Shown: positions 42,000 through 50,869 of the stretch, piece by piece
Numbering within the stretch: the first letter of the stretch is position 1
Layout of the letters: each line of letters starts with the position of its first letter
NCBI RefSeq assembly: GCF_002943525.1
Contig: NZ_CP025394.1
Span: 2,418,001 to 2,482,000, forward strand
DNA length: 64,000 nucleotides
Origin: Kitasatospora sp. MMS16-BH015
Lineage (GTDB): Bacteria; Actinomycetota; Actinomycetes; Streptomycetales; Streptomycetaceae
Reading direction: 5' to 3'
Made by a program: the position numbers and the translations under genes
Notes under the pieces: generated by a model
Database searches by the model: none
The model's input: the letters and a program-made list of their open reading frames with translations, nothing else
Told to the model about the DNA's origin: nothing

Positions 42000-43160
42000 T
42001 CACCGCAGGTGCGAGGTGTCGTTCATCAGCCGGAGCGAGGCGTTGCCGTCCGCGTAGTACTGGACCGCGCAGAAGGAGGCCGCCGAGAGTTCCATCCGGT
42101 AGAGCGAGTCGGGCGGCGCGCCGAGCGCGAGGCGGACCAGGGTCTTGATCGGGCTCACGTGGGAGACGACCAGGACGGTCTTGCCGGAGTAGCGGGCGAG
42201 GAGCTTGTCGCGGGCCACGCCGACCCGGTGGGTCAGGGTGGTGAAGGACTCGGCGGAGCCGGTGGGCTTGGCCTTGGCGGAGCCGAGCCAGGCGGCGAGG
42301 TCCTCCGGGTGGCGGTCCTGGACCTCGGCGAAGGTGAGGCCCTCCCAGGCGCCGAAGTCGAGTTCGCGCAGACCCTCCTCGGTGCGCAGTTCGAGGCCGA
42401 GCCGCTGGGCGACGGCCTCGGCGGTCTGCCGGGTGCGCCGCATCGGCGAGCAGACCACGGCCTGGATCGAGCCGCGCGCGGCCAGCGCCTCGGCGGCCCG
42501 GTTCGCCTGCCAGTGGCCCTTCTCGGAGAGCTCCGGGTCGGAGCCGCCGCTGCCGGAGAAGCGCTTCTCCGGCGTGAGCGGGGTCTCGCCGTGCCGGAGC
42601 AGCACGAAAGTGGTGGGGGTGCCGAGGTCGGCCGGGGCGGCCCACCCCGCCTTGGGGGCGGCGGGGGCCGGCAGCGGTCCGTCCACGGGGGCGGTCGGAC
42701 GGGCGGCCCCGGACTCCCGGGAACCACCGGGCTCCCACTGCTTGCCGGCCTTGCCGGCGTCCATCGCCTCGTTGGCCAGCCGGTCCGCCTCCTTGTTCCG
42801 CTCGCGCGGGATCCAGGTGTAGCTGACCTGGGCGCGCGGCAGCACCGTGCGGGCCTCGGCGGCCAGCGGCTGCATGCCGGGGTGCTTGATCTTCCAGCGC
42901 CCCGACATCTGCTCGACCACGAGCTTGGAGTCCATCCGGACGTCCACCGCGGCGTCCGGGTCCAGCTCGCGGGCGGCCTTCAGCCCCGCGATCAGACCCC
43001 GGTACTCGGCCACGTTGTTGGTGGCGTGTCCGATGAACTCGGCAGCCTCGGCGATGATCTGCCCGGTGTCGCCGTCGCGGACCACCGCGCCGTACCCCGC
43101 CGGGCCCGGGTTGCCCCGGGAGCCGCCGTCCGCCTCGACGATGAACCTGCGGCCCCCCAC
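42000..43160 (-). CDS. Bifunctional RNase H / histidine phosphatase
   Basis: A 386-residue fusion starting at GTG 43160. Residues 1-135 are an RNase HI-type domain: FIVEADGGSRGNPGPAGYGAVV, ATNNVAEYRGL and VRMDSKLVVEQMSG give the acidic catalytic residues; ERNKEADRLANEAMD closes the fold. A Pro/Ala linker (135-185) leads to a phosphoglycerate-mutase-like phosphatase domain with the LLRHGET motif and VSHVSP second His. The same fusion in M. tuberculosis (Rv2228c) has RNase H and acid phosphatase activity, the latter CobC-like. It is the last gene of a conserved three-gene operon. Confidence 0.93.
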   Translation of the reverse strand: MGGRRFIVEADGGSRGNPGPAGYGAVVRDGDTGQIIAEAAEFIGHATNNVAEYRGLIAGLKAARELDPDAAVDVRMDSKLVVEQMSGRWKIKHPGMQPLAAEARTVLPRAQVSYTWIPRERNKEADRLANEAMDAGKAGKQWEPGGSRESGAARPTAPVDGPLPAPAAPKAGWAAPADLGTPTTFVLLRHGETPLTPEKRFSGSGGSDPELSEKGHWQANRAAEALAARGSIQAVVCSPMRRTRQTAEAVAQRLGLELRTEEGLRELDFGAWEGLTFAEVQDRHPEDLAAWLGSAKAKPTGSAESFTTLTHRVGVARDKLLARYSGKTVLVVSHVSPIKTLVRLALGAPPDSLYRMELSAASFCAVQYYADGNASLRLMNDTSHLR

Positions 43161-43164
43161 CGGA

Positions 43165-43902
43165 TCAGGCGCTCTCGGCGGTGCGGACCAGGATGCGGCC
43201 GCAGTTCTCGCAGCGGACCACGGCGTCCTTGGGCTCGGCCTTGATCACGTTGAGGTCCGCGGTGGCGAACTCGACCCGGCAGCCCTCGCAACGGCGCTGG
43301 TAGAGCCGGGCCGCGCCGACGCCGCCCTGCTGCTCGCGCAGGCGGGTGTAGAGCTTGAGCAGGTCGGCCGGGATGACGGCGGCGACGGTCTCGCGGTCGC
43401 GCTTGACCTTCTCCACGTCCGCGTCGATCTCGGCGAACGAGGCGTCGCGGCGGCCCTCGGCCTCGCGCAGCACCACGGTGGAGTGCTCCAGGCGCGCGGT
43501 CAGCTCGGCGACCCGGCCCTGGGCGGACTCCATCCGCTCCATGATCTCCAGCACGACCTCCTCGAGGTCGCCCTGACGCTTGGCCAGCGAGGCGATCTCG
43601 TGCTGGAGGTTCTCCAGGTCCTTCGGTGAGCCGGTGCCGGAGTCGAGGCGCTGCTGGTTGCGGGCGGCGCGGGCGCGCACCTGCTCCACGTCGGCCTCGG
43701 CCTTGGCGAGCTCGCGCTCGGTGTCGCCCTGCTGGGCCTGGGCGGCGACGACCAGGGAGGTGAGGGCGGTGTGGTCGGCGGTGGCCTGGTCGATCTCGGC
43801 GTGCTCGGGCAGGCTGCGGCGCCGGTGGGCCAGCTGGTCGAGGCGGGAGTCGATGGCCTGCAGGTCGAGCAGGCGGATCTGGTCGGCGGGCGCGGCGTTC
43901 AA
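43165..43902 (-). CDS. Coiled-coil zinc-ribbon protein
   Basis: A 245-residue protein. Most of it (about 20-190) is a long antiparallel coiled coil rich in Glu, Arg, Ala and Gln. A C-terminal C4 zinc ribbon follows: RRCEGCRVEF and VVRCENCGRILVR. The family corresponds to mycobacterial Rv2229c and the CT398 type, of unknown exact role. It lies between Nif3 and RNase H genes in an order kept widely in actinobacteria; the 4-bp gap to the next start indicates co-transcription. Confidence 0.92.
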   Translation of the reverse strand: MNAAPADQIRLLDLQAIDSRLDQLAHRRRSLPEHAEIDQATADHTALTSLVVAAQAQQGDTERELAKAEADVEQVRARAARNQQRLDSGTGSPKDLENLQHEIASLAKRQGDLEEVVLEIMERMESAQGRVAELTARLEHSTVVLREAEGRRDASFAEIDADVEKVKRDRETVAAVIPADLLKLYTRLREQQGGVGAARLYQRRCEGCRVEFATADLNVIKAEPKDAVVRCENCGRILVRTAESA

Positions 43903-44051
43903 GCGGGGAACTCCTGTGGGATCGTCAGGTCAGTCGGACAAGTCTGGTGCGGCATCGAGCCGCTGGGGCCGTGGGCCGGTGGGGCCGTAGGGCGGTGCGG
44001 CCCACCGGGGCCGTCGGGCGGTGAAGCCGTCAAGCTCTCGAGCCCCGGGGG

Positions 44052-44909
44052 TCAGGCGGCCGGTGGGCCGTCGGGGTCGGGCCGGTGCATCGGGGCGTGG
44101 GCCGTCCACGGGTCGGTGACCCGCTCGGAGACCCGGGTCTCCAGTTGCCAGCCCTGCTGCTGGGCGGCGGCGAGCAGGCCGCGCTCGGCCAGCCGCAGCC
44201 AGGGCCACTCGGTGGCCCAGTGCGCGGCGTCCACCAGCGCGACCGGGGCCGCCTCGACGGCCTCGGAGGCCGGGTGGTGGCGCAGGTCGGCCGTCACGTA
44301 CGCGTCCACCCCGGCGGCCCGGACCTCGCCGAAGAAGCTGTCCCCCGAGCCGCCGCAGACGGCGACCCGGCTGATCAGCCGGTCCACGTCACCCGCCACC
44401 CGCACCCCGGCGGCCGTGGCCGGCAGCCCGGCGGCGACCTGGGCGGCGAAGGCGGAGAGGGTCAGCGGAGGCTCCAGGACGCCGATCCGGCCGGTGCCCC
44501 GGCGGCCCGCCGGGTCGGTCGGGTCCGGGATGAGCGGGCCGAGCACCCGCAGGCCGACGGCCTCGGCCAGCGCGTCGGAGACGCCCGGGTCGGCGTGGTC
44601 GGCGTTGGTGTGGGCCACGTGCAGGGCGATGCCCGCGCGGATCAGCGAGTGCACCACCCGCCCCTTGAAGTGCGTGGTGGCCACACTGGTGGTGCCGCGC
44701 AGATAGAGGGGGTGATGGGTGACCACCAGGTCGGCTCCCCACTCCACCGCCTCGTCGACCACCGTCTGCACGGGGTCCACGGCCAGCAGGACGCGGGTGA
44801 CCTGGGCGTCGGTGTCTCCGCAGACCAGGCCGACGGCATCCCAGGATTCCGCCCACCGTGGCGGGTACAGCTCTTCGAGCACGCTGATGACGTCGGACAG
44901 TTTCGGCAC
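44052..44909 (-). CDS. Nif3-like dinuclear metal-centre protein
   Basis: A 285-residue member of the Nif3/YbgI family (GTP cyclohydrolase 1 type 2 homologue). Metal ligands are visible in LVVTHHPLYLRG, AHTNADHAD and LVDAAHWATEWPW; ESWDAVGLVCGD opens the fold. The insert domain found in longer relatives is absent. The protein forms toroidal hexamers; its reaction is still uncertain. It heads the operon with the zinc-ribbon and RNase H-phosphatase genes. Confidence 0.92.
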   Translation of the reverse strand: MPKLSDVISVLEELYPPRWAESWDAVGLVCGDTDAQVTRVLLAVDPVQTVVDEAVEWGADLVVTHHPLYLRGTTSVATTHFKGRVVHSLIRAGIALHVAHTNADHADPGVSDALAEAVGLRVLGPLIPDPTDPAGRRGTGRIGVLEPPLTLSAFAAQVAAGLPATAAGVRVAGDVDRLISRVAVCGGSGDSFFGEVRAAGVDAYVTADLRHHPASEAVEAAPVALVDAAHWATEWPWLRLAERGLLAAAQQQGWQLETRVSERVTDPWTAHAPMHRPDPDGPPAA

Positions 44910-45511
44910 CTGTTGAGACTACCGCGCGCGGGGAGCAGGCCGGGCCCCGGCGGGGGGCGGCGGGCCGCGTCCCGGCCGGTCGGGGCCGGTCCGAGGCCGG
45001 TCGTTGCCCGGTCCGAGGCCGGTCCGGGCAACCGAGCGGGCACCGCACAGCCGCTCGTCAACCGGCGCACGAGGGTCTGCGGACGTGTTCCGCGCACTCC
45101 GGCGGCAGCCCCCCGGGAGGCCCGCCGTGGTGTCACAGGCCACACGCACCCGGTGGCGCGCATTCGAAAACGAATCGAGATCACCCTTACGGGTGAAGTG
45201 ACTCCCGAGGCGTTGAGCCACACCGCCCCCGAAAGTAACTTCAGTGGTGCGAACGAGAGTTGCCTCGACCAGGGGGGTCGGGAAGGGCGCACCGCCAGGC
45301 CGCACCGCCCGGTCACCGACCGGGTCCAGACCGGTTCACCGACCGGGTCGCGGCCCCCGGGCCGGCACACACCGCACACCGGTGGAGTGTCCCGTCCGGG
45401 TACATCAAGGCAGCGCGGCCGGGGTGGCTCTCGTACTTCCGTAGACCGATTCGAGCCGGGGTTCCCGCCTGCGCGGGTGCCCTCGGCGATCACGACGAAA
45501 GGGTGTGGCAG
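44910..45511. other. 600-bp upstream region of the lanthipeptide cluster
   Basis: No credible gene is seen here. It separates the minus-strand Nif3 start from the lanL start. Two perfect inverted repeats lie side by side: ATTCG-AAAA-CGAAT (45162-45175) and TCACCC-TTAC-GGGTGA (45181-45196). A 13-bp direct repeat CACCGACCGGGTC occurs at about 45314 and 45339. The cluster promoter is likely in the AT-richer part between 45160 and 45290. Confidence 0.6.
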
Positions 45512-48277
45512 ATGAGGGCGGGCACACCGTTTCGCATGGCAGGGGGGCCGGGGTCGGTGGACGACGAGCCGAATGTGGACGGCACGTTGGTGGAGGTCGC
45601 CCGGGCGGCCGTGCACGGCGCCGGGAGCCGGGGAGGCGACGGTGGGTGGGAGTTCACCGTCGAGGGCTTCTGGTGCACGGCTCGGCCGCTCGGTACGCGG
45701 ACGGCGCCGCCCGTCCAGGGGTGGAAGCTGCACGTCAGCGCGGCCGCCGAGGTGGCCGAGCAGGTGCTGGCGGCCGTCGCGGGTGTCCTCGCGGACGACC
45801 CGTGCACCTTCAAGTTCGCCGCCGACCGGGAGCGTCTGCACGAGGTCAACTCCCGCAACAGCGAGCGCGGTTCGGCCGGCAAGTACATCACCGCGTACCC
45901 CGCCGACGAGGCACAGTTCGGCCGGCTGGCCGAGCGGCTGCACCGGGCCACCGAGGACCTGCCCGGCCCCGGGGTGCTCTCCGACCGGCCGTACGCGCCG
46001 GGCAGCCGGGTCTCCTACCGGTACGGCGTCTTCACCGGCCGCGCCGAGCTGGGCAACGACGGTGCCTACCGTTCGATGCTGACCGGCCCGGACGGGCAGC
46101 GGGCGGAGGATCTGCGGACGGCGGGCTACCGATGTCCGCCCTGGCTGGTCGACCCCGTCGAGGGGAGGGGGTCGACCGCCGGCACCGCCGCAGCCCAAGA
46201 TGCTGCCGCAGGTGGGGCCGGGAAGCCGCGCGGGGGCGGGGTGCTGCTCGGCGGGCGGTACGCGCTGACGGCGGCCGTGCGGCACAGCACCAAGGGCGGG
46301 ATCTTCCTCGGCAAGGCCGTGGACAGCGGCGCCGAGGTGGTGGTCAAGCAGGCCCGCGCCCACATCGAGGTGGACCGCTCCGGCCGCGAGGCGCGCACCG
46401 CGCTGCGGCACGAGGCGATGCTGCTCACCCGGCTGGACGGGCAGCGGCTCACCCCCCGTCCGATCGAGCTGATCGAGCAGGACGACAACCTCTTCCTGAT
46501 CCAGGAGCGGATCCCCGGCCTCCCGCTCGCGAGCTGGGTGGCCGGCCGCCTGCGGCGGGACGGCACCCCGGACGTCGCCTGGGCCGAGGCAGGGCCGATC
46601 GCGCTGGCGCTGACCGAACAGCTCCAGCGGGTGCACGCCCAGGGCCTGGTGCTGCGCGACCTGTCACCGACCAATGTGATGGTCCAGCCCGACGGCGAAC
46701 TCCGTTTCGTCGACCTGGAGTTGGCCGCCACGGCGGGCAGCACCGCCGGTACGGCCGGCACCCCCGGCTACCGGGCGCCCGAGCAGGGGCCCGGCGACAC
46801 CACCGCCGTGGCCGACCACAGCGCCGACCTCTACGCCCTCGGCGGCCTCTTCTTCCTGCTCGCCACCGGCCATGACCCGCTGCTGCCGGAGGACACCCCG
46901 CTGCCGCGCCCGGCCGGCGACCGGATCGGCCGCTGGCTGGAGCTGGCCGCCCGCAACGGCGACACCGCCCGCCGGCTCGCCCCGGTGATCCTCGCGCTGC
47001 GCGCCGAGGACCCCGGCCGGCGCTGGAGCCTGGCCCGGGTCAAGGAGGCCCTGACCGGCTGCGCCGCCGCACCCGTCGGCCACCCCGCGCCGGTCACCCC
47101 GCTCGCCGACCAGCTGGTCGACCGGGTGATCCGGGACGGCCTGCGGCACCTCGCCGCCACCGCCACCCCCGAGCGCCGGGACCGGCTCTGGCCCACCGTG
47201 CCCGCCGGACAGCTCACCGACCCGTGCAACGTGCAGCACGGCGCCGCCGGCGTGCTCGCCGTGCTGGCCCGGGCCGTCGGCACCGGTTCACTGCCCGGCG
47301 TGGAGCGTGAACTCGCCCTGGAGACGGCCGCGTTGGCCGCCGACTGGATCGAGCGGCGGTGCGCCGCCGAGCCGACCGCGCTGCCCGGCCTGCACTTCGG
47401 CCGCTCCGGCATCGCCTGGGCCCTGCTGGACGCCGCCGAAGCCCTCGGCGACGCACGACTCGCCGCCCGCGCCGTCACCCTGGCCCGGACGGTGCCGTAC
47501 GTCTGGCCGAATCCGGACGTCTGCCACGGCGCCGCCGGAGCCGGCTTCCTGCAGCTGCGCCTGCACCGCTCCACCGGCGCCGCCGACTACCTGGACCGGG
47601 CCGCGGTCTGCGCCGACGGACTGCTCGGCGCCGCCCATGAGGAGCCCTACGGCACCGTCTGGTCCGTCCCCAAGACCTTCGACTCCAGCCTGGCCGGAGT
47701 CACCCACCTCGGCTACGGCCACGGCGTGGCGGGCATCGGCGCGTACCTGCTGGCCGCCGGCCGCCCGGAGGCCGCCCTGCGCGCCGCCCGCACCCTGGCC
47801 GCGACCGTCAGGACCACCGAGGGCGACAGTACCTGCTGGTGGCCGCAGAGTGCGGGAGACCCGGAGCACATCCGGCTCCAGCACTGGTGCAACGGCTCCT
47901 CCGGGGTCGGCAGCTTCCTGATCCGGCTCTGGCAGGCCACCGGCGACCCCGATGCCCGGCGCCTCGCGCTCGGCGCGGGCGAGGCCGTACTGGCCGGCCG
48001 CTGGCACAGCGGCACCAGCGCCTGCCACGGCCTGGCCGGCAACGGCGAGTTCCTGCTCGACCTCGCCGAGGCCACCGGGGCCCCCCGGTACCGCACCGGC
48101 GCCGAGGAGTTGGCCCGGCTGATCCTGGCTCGGGCCGGGCTGCGCGACGGCCTGCTGGTGCTCCCCGACGAAACCGGCCTCGGACTCGCCCCCGCCTACG
48201 GCACCGGCTACTCCGGCGCCCTCGCCTTCCTGCTGCGCCTGCGGCACGGCGGCTCGCGCCTCTGGCTCGACTCCTGA
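45512..48277 (+). CDS. lanL: Class IV lanthipeptide synthetase LanL
   Basis: A 921-residue three-domain enzyme that builds lanthionine rings in the precursor encoded at 50536. Residues 1-210 are a phosphothreonine/serine lyase-like domain (GWKLHVSAAAEVAEQVLAAV, GSAGKYITAYPADEAQFGRL). Residues 235-500 are a Ser/Thr kinase domain with Lys279 (VVVKQ), Asp383 in LRDLSPTNVM and Asp401 in FVDLE. Residues 540-921 are a LanC-like cyclase. All zinc ligands are present: Cys793 (WCNGSSGVG) and Cys838-His839 (ACHGLAG). That separates class IV LanL from class III LanKC, whose cyclase lacks them. The ATG at 45512 follows AAAGGG. Confidence 0.9.
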   Translation: MRAGTPFRMAGGPGSVDDEPNVDGTLVEVARAAVHGAGSRGGDGGWEFTVEGFWCTARPLGTRTAPPVQGWKLHVSAAAEVAEQVLAAVAGVLADDPCTFKFAADRERLHEVNSRNSERGSAGKYITAYPADEAQFGRLAERLHRATEDLPGPGVLSDRPYAPGSRVSYRYGVFTGRAELGNDGAYRSMLTGPDGQRAEDLRTAGYRCPPWLVDPVEGRGSTAGTAAAQDAAAGGAGKPRGGGVLLGGRYALTAAVRHSTKGGIFLGKAVDSGAEVVVKQARAHIEVDRSGREARTALRHEAMLLTRLDGQRLTPRPIELIEQDDNLFLIQERIPGLPLASWVAGRLRRDGTPDVAWAEAGPIALALTEQLQRVHAQGLVLRDLSPTNVMVQPDGELRFVDLELAATAGSTAGTAGTPGYRAPEQGPGDTTAVADHSADLYALGGLFFLLATGHDPLLPEDTPLPRPAGDRIGRWLELAARNGDTARRLAPVILALRAEDPGRRWSLARVKEALTGCAAAPVGHPAPVTPLADQLVDRVIRDGLRHLAATATPERRDRLWPTVPAGQLTDPCNVQHGAAGVLAVLARAVGTGSLPGVERELALETAALAADWIERRCAAEPTALPGLHFGRSGIAWALLDAAEALGDARLAARAVTLARTVPYVWPNPDVCHGAAGAGFLQLRLHRSTGAADYLDRAAVCADGLLGAAHEEPYGTVWSVPKTFDSSLAGVTHLGYGHGVAGIGAYLLAAGRPEAALRAARTLAATVRTTEGDSTCWWPQSAGDPEHIRLQHWCNGSSGVGSFLIRLWQATGDPDARRLALGAGEAVLAGRWHSGTSACHGLAGNGEFLLDLAEATGAPRYRTGAEELARLILARAGLRDGLLVLPDETGLGLAPAYGTGYSGALAFLLRLRHGGSRLWLDS

Positions 48278-48325
48278 TCAGCCGTCAATTCCATTCCCCC
48301 GCACAGAGAAAGAGGTGAGCCCGCC

Positions 48326-50377
48326 ATGAGCAGCAGCACCGCCACCCGCACCACCGCGCCCGCCCTGCGCCGGCTGAGCTTCACCTTCGCGCTCGACGGT
48401 TCGCACGCCGCCTGCCTGGCCGCCGGCGCCGACGGTGGCTGGTACGTGGAGAGTTGGCGGCTGACCGTGGACGGCTCCGCCGTCCCGACCCCGGTGGAGC
48501 TGCCCGGTCAGCGCTCGGAGAGCCTGCGCTCCCAGCTGGTCGCACTGCCAGACGGCCGGGTGCTGGTCTGCCGCCACGACGGCGACCGGCACGACCTCGT
48601 CCTGCTCTCCACGGCCGGCACCGAACGCGTGCTCGCCACCCTGCGGATGCCGGGCCTGCGGCTGCTGCCCGTCCCGGCGGTGGACAACGGCACCTCGGGC
48701 ACCGGTACGTCGTTCGGCACTGGCCTGGGCGGGCCGGTGGCGGTGGCGCTCGGGACGGACACCCGGCCGATGACCACGGTCTGGCTGGTGTACGCCGACG
48801 GCTCCGCACCCCGGCAGGTGGCCGAGATACCCGGCCTGCACGGCGGCGGGGTCTGGCTCGACCGGTCCGGGCGGCTGCTCGCGCTGGACCGGGTCGCCGA
48901 CGGGGTGGTGAAGTCCGTCGTGCTCGACCTCGACCTCGGCCAGGCCACCCCGCTGCTGGAGATCGCCGAGCGGAGCAACGACCGGCTGGTGCTCTTCGAC
49001 CCGGACACCCGGTTCGCCATGGTGCGCAGCGACGCACCCGGCGAGGACCGGCTCGGCTGGGGCGTGCTCGGCGGCAGCGCGCCGCTGCGCTTCCCCGAAG
49101 TGCTGCACGTGCCCGGGGTGTTCCTCCGGCCGATCGCCCTCGCGCCCGGCACTACCTCTGGTGGTGACTCGTGGGGCACGGCCGAGACCTCCGGTACCGG
49201 TTCGTCGGCCACGGCCGACGCCTCCGGCACCGGCTCGTGGGCCACAGCCGACTCGGCGGCCGAACTGCCGCGGGTGGTGGCGCAGATCGACCGGGGCGCT
49301 GCCTCCGCGCTCGCGCTCTGGACGCCCAGCGGCGGTCGGCTCGACCCGCTGCCGGTGCCGCCCGGGCGGCTCGGCGCCGTCGGCCACTGGTCCACCGCCG
49401 GTCTGCGGATGCCCTACTCGGCGCCCGACCACCCCGCCGCGCTGGCCACCCTGGACGTGGACGCGTTGCTGGGTGCGGGAGCGTCGGCCGTCGCGGTCGG
49501 CGGGCAGCTCGCGCCGACGGCCCGGTACGACCGGCGGACCCCGCCCGGCTGGCGGCTGGACGGCAGCACCGGACCGGCCGAGGGCAGCCACTGGCACCGG
49601 GCCGAGAGCCTCGAACTCACCGGCCCGGCCGGCCCGATCGAGGCCGTGGTCTACGGCGGCGAGGCCTGGCTGAGCGCCCCGCACCTGGTGCTCGCCCTGC
49701 ACGGCGGGCCGGCCGACGCCTGGCGGTTGGAGTTCGACCCGGCGCTCCAGCGGATGGCCACCGCCGGTCTGGCGGTGCTCGCGCCCAACCAGCGCGGCAG
49801 CACCGGCTACGGCGCCGCGCACGCGATGGCCATCCGGGGCGCCTGGGGCGGCCCCGACCTCGCCGACCTGCTGCACCTGCTGGAAGGGCTGGCCGGACAG
49901 CGAGCGGCACTCGGGCTCGAACCGCCCGCGCTGTTCGGGGTGAGCTACGGCGCGTTCCTGGCCCTGCTCACCGCAGCCCACGCCCCGGCCGGGCTGGTCA
50001 GCCGGTGCGCGGTGGTCGCCCCGTTCCTGTCCGGTGCCCGTCTGCTGGCCGAGGCGGCGCCCCCGGTCCGGGCCCTGACCACCCGCCTCGGCGGCGCCCA
50101 GCCGATCGAGGACGCGCTCGGCCCCCGGGACGTGCTCGGGCTGGCGCACCGGCTCACCACGCCGCTGCTGGTGGTGCACGGCGACCGGGACGAGGTGGTG
50201 CCGGTCAGCCAATCCCGCGCCCTGCGGCACGAGTTGCTGCGGCAGGGCCGGGTGGAGGGCAGCGACTTCCGCTACGTGGAGGCGGCCGGGGCCGGGCACG
50301 AGGTGCTCGCCGAGGAGGGCGCGGCCGTGCTCCACGAACTGCTGGCGGCCTTCCTGGCCACCGGCCGACCGACCTGA
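48326..50377 (+). CDS. S9 prolyl-oligopeptidase family peptidase, probable leader protease
   Basis: A 683-residue soluble serine peptidase: an N-terminal beta-propeller-like part (about 15-410) and a C-terminal alpha/beta hydrolase. The catalytic triad is visible: Ser540 (GVSYGAFLAL), Asp622 (VHGDRDEVVP) and His658 (GAGHEVL). An Asp/Gly/Ser/Thr-rich insertion (about 275-310, SGTGSSATADASGTGSW) breaks the propeller. It lies between lanL and the precursor gene, 48 bp after lanL. In class III clusters a prolyl oligopeptidase (FlaP) removes the leader, and the same role is inferred here. No signal peptide, so it acts in the cytoplasm. Confidence 0.85.
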   Translation: MSSSTATRTTAPALRRLSFTFALDGSHAACLAAGADGGWYVESWRLTVDGSAVPTPVELPGQRSESLRSQLVALPDGRVLVCRHDGDRHDLVLLSTAGTERVLATLRMPGLRLLPVPAVDNGTSGTGTSFGTGLGGPVAVALGTDTRPMTTVWLVYADGSAPRQVAEIPGLHGGGVWLDRSGRLLALDRVADGVVKSVVLDLDLGQATPLLEIAERSNDRLVLFDPDTRFAMVRSDAPGEDRLGWGVLGGSAPLRFPEVLHVPGVFLRPIALAPGTTSGGDSWGTAETSGTGSSATADASGTGSWATADSAAELPRVVAQIDRGAASALALWTPSGGRLDPLPVPPGRLGAVGHWSTAGLRMPYSAPDHPAALATLDVDALLGAGASAVAVGGQLAPTARYDRRTPPGWRLDGSTGPAEGSHWHRAESLELTGPAGPIEAVVYGGEAWLSAPHLVLALHGGPADAWRLEFDPALQRMATAGLAVLAPNQRGSTGYGAAHAMAIRGAWGGPDLADLLHLLEGLAGQRAALGLEPPALFGVSYGAFLALLTAAHAPAGLVSRCAVVAPFLSGARLLAEAAPPVRALTTRLGGAQPIEDALGPRDVLGLAHRLTTPLLVVHGDRDEVVPVSQSRALRHELLRQGRVEGSDFRYVEAAGAGHEVLAEEGAAVLHELLAAFLATGRPT

Positions 50378-50535
50378 CCTCCAGGTCACCCACAGATTTC
50401 CCCGTCCCGGTGGTGGCACTCACCGGGTCCGGGGAGCCAGACCTGCGGCGGGGAGGAAATCTGCCGCAGCCGCCACTGAGGTGGCACCCGTCGACCGCAC
50501 CGTGCGGCCGGCGAACGACAAGGGGAGGACCCACC

Positions 50536-50679
50536 ATGCAGAACTTCACCGACTTCGAGACCGACCTCGCCGCGCTCCAGGAGCTGCCGGAGACCGAGTC
50601 CGTCGAGCTGACCGGCCAGGGCGGCGGGTGCCAGTACACCTGTCTGATCCTGACCTGCCTGCTCTTCACCATCGCCTAG
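50536..50679 (+). CDS. lanA: Class IV lanthipeptide precursor
   Basis: A 47-residue peptide gene with a strong AAGGGGAGG ribosome site. The leader (about 1-28) carries DLAALQELPETESVEL, the LxxLPExE-type recognition helix known from venezuelin-like precursors. The core begins at the Gly29-Gly31 run and reads CQYTCLILTCLLFTIA. It has Cys32, 36 and 41 and Thr35, 40 and 45, no Ser, and is very hydrophobic. LanL would phosphorylate and dehydrate Thr and close methyllanthionine rings. Pro18 is the only Pro, a natural first cut for the S9 peptidase. A hairpin follows the stop by 19 bp. Confidence 0.88.
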   Translation: MQNFTDFETDLAALQELPETESVELTGQGGGCQYTCLILTCLLFTIA

Positions 50680-50697
50680 TCGACAGGTGTCGGATGG

Positions 50698-50732
50698 CCG
50701 TGCCGCCCCTCTCCCGAGGAGGGGCGGCACGG
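50698..50732 (+). terminator. Strong hairpin directly after the precursor gene
   Basis: Perfect 14-bp arms (50698-50711 and 50719-50732) with a 7-base loop. It can end most transcripts after the precursor gene, leaving the ABC genes less expressed. Confidence 0.75.
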
Positions 50733-50761
50733 CCGCACTGTACGCAGCACCGGTCAGTTGC

Positions 50762-50847
50762 ACCACCGGGGGCGTGGGGTACTGCGCGACCGGCCATCTA
50801 CGTACCGTGGTCTCCCGCTTCGCGCAGTACCCCACGCCCCCGGTGGT
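50762..50847. repeat. 27-bp perfect inverted repeat with 32-bp centre
   Basis: The arms 50762-50788 and 50821-50847 are exact complements over 27 bp. They include GGGGTACTGCGCG, a variant of the dispersed element GGGGAACTGCGCG found elsewhere in the window. The fold lies between the precursor terminator and the ribosome site of the first ABC gene at 50860. Confidence 0.9.
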
Positions 50848-50869
50848 TCCGTCCGTTGAAAGGAGTGCC

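Noticed and set aside
45260..45511. LanL extension upstream to 45260
   Set aside because: The added 84 residues are Pro/Arg-rich and unlike the lyase domain; a ribosome site stands before 45512.
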